Shown here piece after piece: positions 9,801 to 17,100 of a stretch of DNA of 64,000 bases (position 1 is the stretch's first letter; each line of letters opens with the position of its first letter). The stretch is from Clostridia bacterium (GTDB lineage Bacteria; Bacillota; Clostridia; Christensenellales; Borkfalkiaceae): assembly GCA_017621155.1 (NCBI GenBank), contig JAGATP010000055.1, forward strand, positions 1 to 64,000. Reading direction: 5' to 3'. A program made the translations under genes and the position numbers. The notes under the pieces are model-generated. The model was not told the origin of the DNA. It worked only from the letters and a program-made list of their open reading frames with translations, and made no database searches.

Positions 9801-10084
9801 CAAGCAATTCCAGCATCAAAAATCGCGGCGTGCCCGTGACGATAGAGCATTATGCAGGCGATCGAGATTTGCAGCTTGCACTCAAGGATTCCGTACATCG
9901 TACGCTGTATACCTTCTGTCAGTCGGTATTGATGAATCAGACAAATTCTTCTACCAAGGTAATTGAATTGATGACGTGGTGGAGAGTTGCGTATGTCGCT
10001 ATGATTGCGGTCTCCGCAACGCTGACTTTGGCTTCCGCAGCGATGTTCGTTCTTTCTACGATCAAAACGAAGGAGGAAAATTAA
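6851..10084 (+). CDS. Doubly membrane-anchored, circularly permuted GH3 beta-glycosidase (1077 aa)
   Basis: Glycoside hydrolase family 3 enzymes remove beta-linked sugars by a retaining mechanism. Domain order here is reversed: transmembrane anchor (about 10-30), GH3 C-terminal-type alpha/beta domain beginning with VLLKNRNNALPL (near 100), fibronectin-III-like domain with VTNTGDYAGATPVQIY (near 474), then the GH3 TIM-barrel (about 690-1030). The barrel has KHYAFNDQEDNR near 861 and predicted nucleophile D950 in VTDIS, and a second transmembrane helix (about 1042-1064) ends the protein. This permutation is known for Ruminococcus albus and Butyrivibrio enzymes; anchors at both ends are unusual and place the catalytic part outside the cell. 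AAAGGAG lies before the ATG. It is co-transcribed with the four-helix protein and lipoprotein downstream. The sugar substrate cannot be inferred. Confidence 0.88.
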   Translation: MFHKKALWHGLTYVFTPLLAVSVLLSSVLEANKATVDGALGTQSSKIESTDGEGLYTRFKPKDDYIKTVQTAEGETKTYLNTHNFLRDEIQMGRRAAYEGAVLLKNRNNALPLNNAGGQVGVTLLGKRSHIPCLGSGQGVNAVGQIITLERALGGTATNFAEDRVSGDYSTLDNYEFSELNLPGRSDGAGANFRLNQNMIDKYAAMTIDNNYKITYNDKPVNYCNKNGRTGNVAREVPVSEISSVSLDGYTDAGIIVFGRPSSESADFIKPKGDEKGPLALTDEELALVDYSTANFKKTIVIINTNSPMEIRELEENPKVDAILWVGHPGNFGCLGIADVLCGRVAPSGGLADIYVTDNMSAPAMMNFGDYAFTNAAEVRNDGGRGSSSKYVIEAEGIYTGYRYYETRYNDIVLNQGNAKSNVGAKASDGNWDYSKEVVYSFGYGFSYTDFKYEIVGTHKEQESHEKYTTIDVKVTNTGDYAGATPVQIYAQAPYKAGGLEKSAIQLVEFGKTKVLEPKESEVVSIEVDWQNLASYDMNYGNSDGTKGSYVLDEGNYYFAVGNGAHEALNNILAKQGFSTADGMDVNGNADLAVLERYSEGGVDASTFGYAKNNQKIRNQIPYSDWNYYEPGKVTYLSRSNWSGTYPKEYRDMAIPETMKNDIKGLYYTTKTDQDTSDIVWGDASVPLNFYDLAMMSYEDERWEQVLNKITLEDAITMAAYGGNTFAAAQSIGFPGGKLTENTGNGIQNYTPDAPLVNDLCPWKMEPNDGNAKMSLKVFGSAVLVASSFSHELFYDMGEFMGQQAIIIGLPILWGPGGNTHRTAYNGRTGEYYSEDPVLTGVACMEFAVGARDNGLIASPKHYAFNDQEDNRGGIAPFLTEQRAREIELRAFQIAFEATPYDRKRGEDTGMLGMMTSFSKVGAVECTCSAGLINGIAVGEWGFHGYCVTDISDDFDLFDCIVMAGCTGYDNRMIGDPSWEKLTASNSSIKNRGVPVTIEHYAGDRDLQLALKDSVHRTLYTFCQSVLMNQTNSSTKVIELMTWWRVAYVAMIAVSATLTLASAAMFVLSTIKTKEEN

Positions 10085-10085
10085 T

Positions 10086-10514
10086 ATGTTAAAAAAAGCG
10101 GGCATTTCCTTTTACCTCAATTTGGCAGCATGCCTTTTGCTGATCGTCGGTTTTATTTTGGCGATCGTTTCCAATGCAAAACCGGGGTTCTCGTATGCGA
10201 ATGCAACGAGCGTCATGATCTTTTCCGCAGTGGGCTTGATCGCATTCCTCGCATCTGTATTTTGTGAACTGAAATTCGGCACGCATCACATGATTACTTT
10301 TTTCGTCAAGTGGATTGCGGTTTTGGCAGTCAGCATTGCTTTTTGCCTGATTGCCGAAACCAGAATTTCCAACGCAGGCAATCTCTTGTCCTGGGATACC
10401 GAAAATAAAGTCGGGTTGAGCGCATTGTATACCGGCTTTGCGGCGATTATCCTTTATGTGGCTGCGGTAGTTCTGTTCATCGTGACAACTTTTATCAAAG
10501 AAAAAAAAGCATGA
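10086..10514 (+). CDS. Four-helix membrane protein partner of GH3 (142 aa)
   Basis: The start codon lies 1 nt after the GH3 stop, with the Shine-Dalgarno AAGGAGG inside the GH3 3' end, so translation is coupled. Four hydrophobic segments are visible (about 8-28, 38-58, 70-88, 115-135) and the C-terminus is KEKKA. No catalytic motif or known family is recognised. Proteins of the same size, topology and position follow the other two GH3 genes (20532 and 54478), although sequence identity between them is low. A role as a scaffold, stabiliser or transport partner for the anchored GH3 is inferred from context only. Confidence 0.85.
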   Translation: MLKKAGISFYLNLAACLLLIVGFILAIVSNAKPGFSYANATSVMIFSAVGLIAFLASVFCELKFGTHHMITFFVKWIAVLAVSIAFCLIAETRISNAGNLLSWDTENKVGLSALYTGFAAIILYVAAVVLFIVTTFIKEKKA

Positions 10515-10541
10515 AAATGTTCATGTAAAAAGGAGAAAAAA

Positions 10542-11135
10542 ATGAAGAAAACAAGAAAAATTCTAGCTACGACGATTCTCGCAACTACAATCGGTTTATC
10601 GACGTTGGTATTTGCTGCTTGCTCCCCTACTGCCGATTCGACGACAAAGCCCGGTGTTACCACAACGGCACCTGCTACCACGAAGCCTACTACACCGCCT
10701 GCTACCACGAAGCCTACTACACCGCCTGCTACCACAGCACCTTCTACCACACAACCCGGCGGCGGTGGAGGTATGGCACAGGGCGGTACCTTGGAGAATA
10801 CGGGCGAAGTCCTCTTCAGCAAAGCAGAGAGCGTAGAAGGCGAAGGCGGCTTTGGCGGTCCCGCAACGCTGATGCTTTATTCGGACGGTACCTTTAAGTG
10901 TGGCCCGAAAACCGGTGAGTGGTACTATGACAAAGAGGCAAGGCTGCTTACCATCGGTGCTGTCGGCAACAGCAGAATCGACAACAGACCCGATGCGGAC
11001 GGAAAATTTACCATCGTCATCAACTACTATGCAAGCGATCATTATTTTGATACGACGATCAGCGATTTTGAAGCGGCAATTGGTTCGAATAAGGGAAAAG
11101 CAGTTGCTTCTTGGATTGGTAAGTATAAAGACTGA
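10542..11135 (+). CDS. Lipoprotein with Thr/Pro linker, third gene of the GH3 operon (197 aa)
   Basis: Signal peptide with lipobox VFAAC, then a spacer of PATTKPTTP repeats (about 33-72) and a Gly-rich patch. A C-terminal domain of about 110 residues contains LMLYSDGTFKCGPKTGEWYY and looks like the small beta-barrel lipoproteins that measure a DGTY/DGTF-style strand pattern. AAAAGGAG lies before the ATG. The gene is 27 nt downstream of the four-helix gene and ends before the terminator at 11253. A lipoprotein of similar size with LYDNGTY accompanies the second GH3 locus at 17101, which suggests a shared accessory role. Function unknown. Confidence 0.82.
   Translation: MKKTRKILATTILATTIGLSTLVFAACSPTADSTTKPGVTTTAPATTKPTTPPATTKPTTPPATTAPSTTQPGGGGGMAQGGTLENTGEVLFSKAESVEGEGGFGGPATLMLYSDGTFKCGPKTGEWYYDKEARLLTIGAVGNSRIDNRPDADGKFTIVINYYASDHYFDTTISDFEAAIGSNKGKAVASWIGKYKD
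10671..10736 (+). repeat. 27-bp direct repeats in the lipoprotein linker
   Basis: Two exact 27-bp copies (10671-10697 and 10698-10724) and a partial third encode PATTKPTTP. In-frame copy-number change would alter the linker length. Confidence 0.85.
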
Positions 11136-11252
11136 TTGTAAAACAGATCCGCAAAAGGGAAACCGACGGGCATTGAATCCTTCGGTTGAGGACAGGCCTT
11201 CTTTTCCTGTCACCTTTCCCGGTTGTTTGGCAATGAAATGCATTGACATCAG

Positions 11253-11284
11253 ACGAGCCCGGCGTGCTGCCGGGCTCGTTTTTT
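11253..11284 (+). terminator. Rho-independent terminator of the first GH3 operon
   Basis: Perfect 11-bp GC-rich stem ACGAGCCCGGC (11253-11263) and GCCGGGCTCGT (11269-11279) followed by T6. The 324-nt gap 11136-11459 otherwise holds a weaker hairpin (GACAGG/CCTGTC near 11190) and the promoter at 11401. Confidence 0.92.
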
Positions 11285-11400
11285 GTGAGGTTTCCCGCTT
11301 TCGTTTCCAAAGACATCAATTCTCTCAAACGGCAGGGATACGCTAGGTCGAATGAGCGGAAACACTTTTTTTGTAAATTCCGAAAAATGAACGCATAAAC

Positions 11401-11429
11401 TTGACAAAAATTCTAAAAAAAGGTATAGT
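11401..11429 (+). promoter_or_regulatory. Promoter of the flavodiiron gene
   Basis: TTGACA (11401-11406), 17-nt spacer, TATAGT (11424-11429). Bases 11383-11410 are identical to 4374-4401, so the -35 region and upstream DNA are shared with the first two-component system. Confidence 0.85.
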
Positions 11430-11459
11430 ATACGCGAAAACAAGATTAGGAGAACGAGC

Positions 11460-12608
11460 ATGGAAATTTCAAAAGACATCAAATACGTCGGGGTCAACGA
11501 CTATGAAATCGACCTCTTTGAGGGACAATACGTCGTTCCAAACGGGATGGCTTACAACTCTTACGTCATTGCAGACGAGAAAATCGCGGTTATGGATTCC
11601 GTCGATCGCGCATTCGGAGAGGAATGGCTGCAAAACATCGAACGGGTACTTGACGGCAGAACGCCCGATTATCTCGTGGTGCAGCACATGGAGCCCGATC
11701 ATTCTTCCGGTATCTGTGCGTTTGCGGAGAAGTATCCGAACGCCGTGATCGTCTCCTCTTCCAAGTCGTTCGTGATGATGAAGAATTTCTTCGGCAAGGA
11801 TTTTGCGGACAGGCGAATCGTTGTGGGGGAAGGAAGCACCCTCTCGCTCGGCGCGCACGAGCTTGTCTTCTACACGGCGCCCATGGTGCATTGGCCCGAG
11901 GTCATCGTCACCTATGACAAACGGGACAAGGTGCTCTTTTCCGCGGACGGATTCGGAAAGTTCGGTGCAATCGGCACGGACGAGGATTGGGCTTGCGAAG
12001 CGAGAAGATACTATTTCGGCATCGTCGGAAAATACGGCGTGCAGGTGCAGAATCTTTTGAAAAAGGCAGAACAGCTCGATATTTCCACGATTTGCCCGCT
12101 GCACGGGCCGGTGCTTTCGGAGAATTTGGGCTATTATTTGAATTTGTACCGCACTTGGTCGAGCTATGGAGTGGAGACGGAAGGTGTGGTCATCGCGTAT
12201 ACCTCCGTTTACGGAAATACGAAACAGGCGGTCGAACGGCTGGCGGAAGTTCTGCGGGGGAAAGGCGTCAGGGTCGAGGTGCAGGATTTGTGCCGTTGCG
12301 ATATGGCAGAGGCGATGGAGGATGCGTTCCGCTACGGAAAAATCGTTCTCGCCACGACGACGTACAACGGGGAGATTTTTCCCTTCATGCGCGAGTTTAT
12401 CGCGCACCTCGTCGAGCATAACTTCAGCAATCGGACGGTCGGCTTCATCGAGAACGGAAGCTGGGCGCCCATGGCGACCAAGGTGATGAAGGAAATGCTT
12501 GCAAAGTGTAAGAATTTGACCTTCACCGAGACGAACGTGAAAATCCTTTCCGCCCTCAACGAGCAGAGTGCGGCAGAGCTCGATCGCCTCGCCGAGGAAT
12601 TGATCTGA
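11460..12608 (+). CDS. fprA: Flavodiiron protein, A-type flavoprotein FprA (382 aa)
   Basis: Cytoplasmic enzyme that reduces O2 to water and/or NO to N2O, protecting anaerobes. The metallo-beta-lactamase-like domain (1-240) carries a full set of di-iron ligands: H76, E78, D80 (HMEPDHSS), H144 (VHWPE), D163 (SADGFG) and H215 (PLHGP). The C-terminal flavodoxin domain (about 245-382) has the FMN loop YTSVYGNTKQA. Length is near the family norm of about 400 residues. AGGAGA precedes the ATG. It is monocistronic, with its own promoter at 11401 and terminator at 12658. The electron donor (rubredoxin or similar) is not encoded nearby. Confidence 0.96.
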   Translation: MEISKDIKYVGVNDYEIDLFEGQYVVPNGMAYNSYVIADEKIAVMDSVDRAFGEEWLQNIERVLDGRTPDYLVVQHMEPDHSSGICAFAEKYPNAVIVSSSKSFVMMKNFFGKDFADRRIVVGEGSTLSLGAHELVFYTAPMVHWPEVIVTYDKRDKVLFSADGFGKFGAIGTDEDWACEARRYYFGIVGKYGVQVQNLLKKAEQLDISTICPLHGPVLSENLGYYLNLYRTWSSYGVETEGVVIAYTSVYGNTKQAVERLAEVLRGKGVRVEVQDLCRCDMAEAMEDAFRYGKIVLATTTYNGEIFPFMREFIAHLVEHNFSNRTVGFIENGSWAPMATKVMKEMLAKCKNLTFTETNVKILSALNEQSAAELDRLAEELI

Positions 12609-12657
12609 AAAATCGCTTTAAAGGTTGCGACCGTGAAAAAACTTTGATTGACAACAG

Positions 12658-12695
12658 GGGCGCAGCGAAAGCAAAGGCTTTCGCGGCGCCCTTTT
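12658..12695 (+). terminator. Rho-independent terminator after fprA
   Basis: GCGAAAGC (12665-12672) pairs with GCTTTCGC (12677-12684), extended by GGGCGC/GCGCCC across a mismatch, then TTTT. Confidence 0.8.
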
Positions 12696-12731
12696 CGCGC
12701 CTTGCGGAAAAACGAAAATTCTAATCTAAGA

Positions 12732-12776
12732 TTGACAAATGCGTTCTTTTGTACTATAATAAAAATGCTTAGGAGG
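12732..12776 (+). promoter_or_regulatory. Promoter and strong Shine-Dalgarno before a 50-codon ORF
   Basis: TTGACA (12732-12737), 17-nt spacer, TATAAT (12755-12760): a perfect consensus. It is followed by AGGAGG (12771-12776), 6 nt before a TTG codon at 12783. Confidence 0.85.
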
Positions 12777-12782
12777 ATAAGT

Positions 12783-12935
12783 TTGAAAAACATACATCGT
12801 GCAATACTGTGTCGTGTTTGCGTTTTGCCTCGGTTACGTACGGAAAAGTACGCGCCCGTCGGCAAATCCGCACACTCCTTGTCTTGCGCGCGTCTGTTTT
12901 CCAAACGGTTTTGTGATAGGAAATCATGGTTATAA
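12783..12935 (+). CDS. Possible 50-aa leader/small protein
   Basis: A TTG start sits 6 nt after the best Shine-Dalgarno in the neighbourhood and right behind a consensus promoter. The frame runs 50 codons, is basic and Cys-rich (ILCRVCVLPRLR), and ends by overlapping the start of the next gene (ATG at 12926) by 10 nt. It resembles no family I recognise. It may be a genuine small protein, a leader whose translation controls the 12926 gene, or the remnant of a larger gene. The evidence is translation signals and overlap only. Confidence 0.4.
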   Translation: MKNIHRAILCRVCVLPRLRTEKYAPVGKSAHSLSCARLFSKRFCDRKSWL

Positions 12936-13585
12936 CGATGCAAACGTTGATGGAAAAATGTTCCCAAGCTTTTTGTCTCACAAAGCGGGAAATCGGGGAA
13001 TTTGCCTCGATAAAGGCAAACGGCATGAAATTTCAGATCGAGCAGTACCTCGCCGAGGGTGTGGGCAACCTCTCGCGGATGCAGGCAAGGGGGATGTTCG
13101 GGATGATGAAGATGGAAACGCTCATCTTCACGCCCCTGCAAAAGGACGCGCCCCTTCTTTCCTACGACAGAATGTCCGTGTTTGGAAAGGATATCCTCAT
13201 TTTCGAGCTTTACGACACCCTCGCAGAGCCGGTGCAGGCGTATCCGCTTTTAAACGAAGTCAAGGGGAAGTACGCCTATCTTCCGGACAGCGATCCCGGA
13301 AAACATTGGTACGATTCCATCAAGAGAAAGGAGAGCCTCTACAAAAAATGCAGGGGAAAGGCAAAAGAGTTGGACGCACTCTGTTTGGATTATTTGGATT
13401 GCTATTGTAAGATCGTAAAAGGGGCAAAAGAGGCTTCTATCGAGACCAAGAGGCGAAAAACCGAAGGTTACGTAAAAGGACTCATCGAGCAGGGCGGGCC
13501 GTCTACAGACGCCTTTTTGAAAGCGATCGGGAAGGAAAAGACGGAGGAGCTTTTCGAGAAGATCCTCTTCGGCATTCGGGAGTAA
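12926..13585 (+). CDS. Uncharacterised 219-aa protein
   Basis: The frame begins at an ATG with AGGA 4-5 nt upstream and overlaps the small ORF before it. The protein is soluble, with no signal peptide or membrane segment. Landmarks are EGVGNLSRMQARGMFGMMKM (residues about 42-61), FTPLQKDAPLLSYDRM (about 67-82) and a Lys/Glu-rich helical C-terminal half (KRKESLYKKCRGKAKELD). I do not recognise the family; a distant relation to ferredoxin-dependent bilin reductases was considered but is not demonstrated by eye. It shares the promoter at 12732. No obvious terminator follows. Confidence 0.75.
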   Translation: MVITMQTLMEKCSQAFCLTKREIGEFASIKANGMKFQIEQYLAEGVGNLSRMQARGMFGMMKMETLIFTPLQKDAPLLSYDRMSVFGKDILIFELYDTLAEPVQAYPLLNEVKGKYAYLPDSDPGKHWYDSIKRKESLYKKCRGKAKELDALCLDYLDCYCKIVKGAKEASIETKRRKTEGYVKGLIEQGGPSTDAFLKAIGKEKTEELFEKILFGIRE

Positions 13586-13719
13586 GTTTTGCGGCAGAGA
13601 AAGCGGTTTAAGATTGCCGTTTTCGGTGAGCCGTACTCGGGATAGTTTGGCGTGACATATACGCTTTCGATGAAGTAGAATGCGTATACGATAAATCATA
13701 GTTTAAAGGAGGAATAAAA

Positions 13720-14628
13720 ATGTCTATCTTTGATAAATTAAAAGAGCTTTTCAGAAAGAAGCCGGCTGAGGAAATCGAGAATGATTGTGACTCGGATTTA
13801 GAGGGGTTGAAAGAGAAGTATATCGAGCTGCTCCGAAACTGTATAGGCGTGAAAATCGAAGGAAGTGCGGATGAAAAAAGTCTTATGCGCTTTGGCGGTA
13901 TGCCGTATGCGCCGAAAGATTTCAAATGGCCTTACTTTGAAACGGATTCTGTCGACGATTTAAAAGGTGCGATAAAGCCTCGTCCGCTCGCCTTTCTTGC
14001 GCAGTTCGATTGCAGCAAGCTTGCTGCTTGCGACAAGGATAACCTTTTACCGCACACGGGTATCCTGAGCTTCTTCTACTCGATTGAGAGCGACTGTTGG
14101 GGGGATAGTCCCGAAGATGCGGACTGCTCACGCGTGTATTGGTTTGAGAATGTGGACGAGCTTATTCCCACACCGTTTCCCGCCGACCTTGCCGAAAATT
14201 ATCGCTTCCCTTCGCTTGCGATAACGCTCACATCGGCGAATTCGTATCCCGACTATGAGAGTCTGCCTGAAAAATATGATTCGGACGAATATGAGGAATT
14301 TTACGAGGCTTTGCATGCGGAAGAGAGCGAGAATATTACAAAACTGCTCGGTTGGGCCGATTCGATTCAGTCGGGAATGGAGCCGGAGTGCGAGCTGATC
14401 GGCAATGGTTATTCTCTTGGGGACGGTAAGATTCCGCAGAAAGTGCGGGAGGAAGCTGAACACAAAAGCCAAGAAAAATGGCAGTTGCTTTTGCAATTGG
14501 ATACGGTGGAGAGCGATGACTTTGAGCTGATGTTCGGTGACGGCGGACGGCTTTACTTCTGGATTCGAAAAGAGGATCTTGTCCATCGTCGTTTCGACCG
14601 CGTATGGCTTATTTTGCAATGCTATTAA
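13720..14628 (+). CDS. DUF1963 / YwqG-family protein (302 aa)
   Basis: Diagnostic pieces of the YwqG fold occur in order: RFGGMPYAPKDFKWP (residues about 57-71), RPLAFLAQFD (about 89-98), LSFFY, and the C-terminal GDGGRLYFWI (about 274-283). Members are soluble cytoplasmic proteins of unknown function, some linked to contact-dependent toxin/immunity loci; no toxin gene is visible here. AAAGGAGG lies 6-7 nt before the ATG. A possible promoter is GTGACA (13652-13657) and TAGAAT (13676-13681). A terminator follows at 14685, so it is a single-gene unit. Confidence 0.88.
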   Translation: MSIFDKLKELFRKKPAEEIENDCDSDLEGLKEKYIELLRNCIGVKIEGSADEKSLMRFGGMPYAPKDFKWPYFETDSVDDLKGAIKPRPLAFLAQFDCSKLAACDKDNLLPHTGILSFFYSIESDCWGDSPEDADCSRVYWFENVDELIPTPFPADLAENYRFPSLAITLTSANSYPDYESLPEKYDSDEYEEFYEALHAEESENITKLLGWADSIQSGMEPECELIGNGYSLGDGKIPQKVREEAEHKSQEKWQLLLQLDTVESDDFELMFGDGGRLYFWIRKEDLVHRRFDRVWLILQCY

Positions 14629-14684
14629 GCATTTCGCAATAAGATAAATTCCAACGGAACGTTCTATCTTACCCTATGTGCAGG

Positions 14685-14716
14685 AAAGCTCTCGGATACC
14701 CTATCCGAAAGCTTTT
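14685..14716 (+). terminator. Rho-independent terminator after the YwqG-like gene
   Basis: A 14-bp stem (14685-14698 with 14702-14715) has one mismatch, a CCC loop and a T-rich tail. The rest of the 14629-14921 gap holds an AACGCATAAA decamer at 14735 (also present at 4381 and 11390) and the promoter at 14852. Confidence 0.85.
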
Positions 14717-14851
14717 CTTGTCGCTTGAAAGCCTAACGCATAAAAATATTGTTTTTTTATGGATAGTACGCTTCGTTGCGCCGTTTTTTTCGGATAAAAC
14801 GCGCCTCTCTGCAAAGTAATACAAAAAAAGGACAGATTATTCCACTTTCCC

Positions 14852-14880
14852 TTGACTTGTCGGACGCGAGATTGTATCAT
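14852..14880 (+). promoter_or_regulatory. Promoter of the second LytTR/GHKL system
   Basis: TTGACT (14852-14857), 17-nt spacer, TATCAT (14875-14880), followed by an A-rich start region. Confidence 0.75.
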
Positions 14881-14921
14881 AATAAAATAAAGAGCAACGA
14901 AGGATGAGGAGGAAAGGGGAA

Positions 14922-15632
14922 ATGCTGGAGATAGCGATTCTCGACGATGAGGAGGAGAATTTGCGCGTTCTGGAAGGGTATATTGCGCGCTACTGCGAGA
15001 GCGAGAAAATAGAATATCGGGTGCAGTTTTATAAAGAGGCGCTTTCCTTTGTCGAAAAGTACAAGGCGATTTACGATATTATTTTCATGGACGTGGAAAT
15101 GCCGTTGATGGACGGCTTTTCCGCCGCCAGGAAGATACGAAAGATTGACGGTGAGACGGTTCTCATTTTCGTGACGAAAATGGCGCAATACGCAGTAAAG
15201 GGCTATGAAGTGAGCGCGATGGATTACGTCGTCAAGCCCGTATCTTACGCTCAATTTTACATCAAGTTCAAGCGGGCAGTCGCCTCTGCCGTCGCCAAAA
15301 AGAGCGTCGATTACTACATCAAAAGGCAGAATTGCATTGTCAAGCTCAACGTGCGGGACATCCGATACATCGAAACGTCCGGCAGGGTTTGCACGTTTCA
15401 CACCGTAAACGGGGATTATGAAACGTACGCGACTCTTTACAACGTAAAGGAGGATTTAAAGCGCTATTCCTTTTTGCAGTGCAACGCCTATACTTTGGTC
15501 AATCCGTCGTACATTACGGGCGCAAAAGGGCTTTCCATTCTGATGAACGATACGGAAATTGCCGTCAGCAGACCGCGGAAAAAAGATTTTTTTCGGGAAT
15601 TGAACGAGTGGATCGGAAGGGTAAAGCCATGA
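14922..15632 (+). CDS. LytTR-family response regulator (236 aa)
   Basis: Receiver domain with acidic pair D8/D9, predicted phospho-acceptor D57 (IIFMDV) and VTKMAQYAVKGYE, then a LytTR DNA-binding domain from about 130 to 232. It is a paralogue of the regulator at 4520, with the same length and domain spacing but only moderate sequence similarity. The ATG at 14922 has GAGGAAAGGGG directly upstream; an in-frame ATG at 14904 is too close to its only candidate ribosome site. Its stop overlaps the kinase start (ATGA). A likely target is the lipoprotein/GH3 operon that begins after the terminator at 17000. Confidence 0.92.
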   Translation: MLEIAILDDEEENLRVLEGYIARYCESEKIEYRVQFYKEALSFVEKYKAIYDIIFMDVEMPLMDGFSAARKIRKIDGETVLIFVTKMAQYAVKGYEVSAMDYVVKPVSYAQFYIKFKRAVASAVAKKSVDYYIKRQNCIVKLNVRDIRYIETSGRVCTFHTVNGDYETYATLYNVKEDLKRYSFLQCNAYTLVNPSYITGAKGLSILMNDTEIAVSRPRKKDFFRELNEWIGRVKP

Positions 15633-16972
15633 ATTATTGGCTTTTCCTTTACGGACACGCCGTCTATATGCTCAATCTGATGGCGCACGGCTTTTCCTTT
15701 GCCCGTACCTTCACGATGCGGGACAAACGATTGCTTCCCGTCGTTTTGGCGCTCTGCGCGGCGGTCGTCTGTCTGTTTTCGTTTTTGATCCATTGGATCG
15801 CCGCGCGATATTATTTGAATCATTTGATTTTTTTCGCTGCTTTCACGCTGAACTACTTCGTCGTTCTCGTTTTCTGGATTCTCTCTTTGCGGATTTTATA
15901 CAAAGAGCCCTTGCTTTCTATTCTCTTTTGCGGCATCATTTCGTACGTGTGCGCATACGTCGAGAACAACGTGGCGACGATCCTGGATATTACTTTTGAC
16001 CTCTATTATTTTTTAGAAGGCAGGGACGGAGCGACCTTTTTTTGGTATTACGCCGTTCAGCTTATCGTTTCGGTTGCAATTTATCTGCCCATGTATTTTT
16101 TCTATTACAGAAAGCTCTTGAAATCTTCCGCGAAAATAATCAAGGGAACAGAGGTCAACCTTTGCTTCGCGCTTACGATTTTTGCCCTCTTTTTCATGAG
16201 CTTCGTGCGCGATTGGTGCTTTTCGAGCTATTCGGAAAGCGTTGTCGTGGAAATTGTCTTTCGCACGTTTTCCGTGGCTTGCGGCGTCTTCATTCTCTTT
16301 ATTTATTCGGGGATTCTTTCCAAGAACTATTTCTGTGCCGAAGTGGATACTGTTCGCACGCTCTGGGAAAAGGACAGAAGTCAATATGCCCTGCTCAAGG
16401 AGAACGTCGAGATTATCAATCTGAAATGTCACGATTTGAGAAAGCGGATCGACCTTCTGGAAAACCATCGGGAGAGCGTCTCCGAACGGGAAATACAGAC
16501 CTTGCGCGAGGCGATCAACGTCTACGATTCGCGCTGCTCTACGGGAAATTCCGCTCTCGACACGATTTTGACGGAATACATGCTGATTTGCGAAAAGAAA
16601 GGCATTCTCTTTACCTGCACGGTTGACGGCTCTCTTTTCTCGTTTTTGGACGAAGCGGATTTGTTTTCCTTCTTTTCCAATGCCGTTACCAACGCGATCG
16701 AGGCGGTGGAATCCCTTCCCGAGGAAGAAAAGAAGGTCATTTCCGTTATCGCCGAGCGAAGGCAGGGCTTTTTATCCGTCGTCATCGAAAACTATTTCGA
16801 GGGAGGGCTCGTCATGCAAGACGGTTTGCCCCGTACGAAAAAGGCGGACGTATCCTCCCACGGGTTCGGCGTAAAGTCCATGAAAAACTTGGTGGAACGA
16901 TACAACGGCACGATCTCCTTTTCGGTAGAAGGCGAGCTCTTCCTCTTGACGGCGCTCTTTCCCATTCCTTGA
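15629..16972 (+). CDS. GHKL-family sensor histidine kinase (447 aa)
   Basis: Six or so membrane segments occupy the first 220 residues. Then come a phosphoacceptor helix (LKCHDLRKR, predicted phospho-His H268) and a GHKL ATPase domain with N-box FSNAVTNAIEAV near 350 and GFGVKSMKNLV near 412. It is paralogous to the kinase at 5239. The ATG at 15629 overlaps the regulator's TGA; a longer in-frame reading from 15479 lies wholly inside the regulator gene and is rejected. A strong terminator follows at 17000. Confidence 0.9.
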   Translation: MNYWLFLYGHAVYMLNLMAHGFSFARTFTMRDKRLLPVVLALCAAVVCLFSFLIHWIAARYYLNHLIFFAAFTLNYFVVLVFWILSLRILYKEPLLSILFCGIISYVCAYVENNVATILDITFDLYYFLEGRDGATFFWYYAVQLIVSVAIYLPMYFFYYRKLLKSSAKIIKGTEVNLCFALTIFALFFMSFVRDWCFSSYSESVVVEIVFRTFSVACGVFILFIYSGILSKNYFCAEVDTVRTLWEKDRSQYALLKENVEIINLKCHDLRKRIDLLENHRESVSEREIQTLREAINVYDSRCSTGNSALDTILTEYMLICEKKGILFTCTVDGSLFSFLDEADLFSFFSNAVTNAIEAVESLPEEEKKVISVIAERRQGFLSVVIENYFEGGLVMQDGLPRTKKADVSSHGFGVKSMKNLVERYNGTISFSVEGELFLLTALFPIP

Positions 16973-16999
16973 CAATCGATTACAAAATAAAATCAGGAT

Positions 17000-17034
17000 A
17001 GAACGTCTCCCCTTGACGGAGACGTTCTTTTTTT
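17000..17034 (+). terminator. Rho-independent terminator after the second kinase
   Basis: Perfect 11-bp stem AGAACGTCTCC (17000-17010) and GGAGACGTTCT (17018-17028) followed by T7. Downstream, TGCGGC (17054-17059) and GCCGCA (17066-17071) form another dyad just before the lipoprotein gene. No convincing promoter was found there, so read-through or an activator-dependent promoter is possible. Confidence 0.92.
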
Positions 17035-17100
17035 ATAGAATGTCCCCGAAGTTTGCGGCAAAAGCGCCGCAGATAAAATTCTATTCGGAGGAATCTCATT

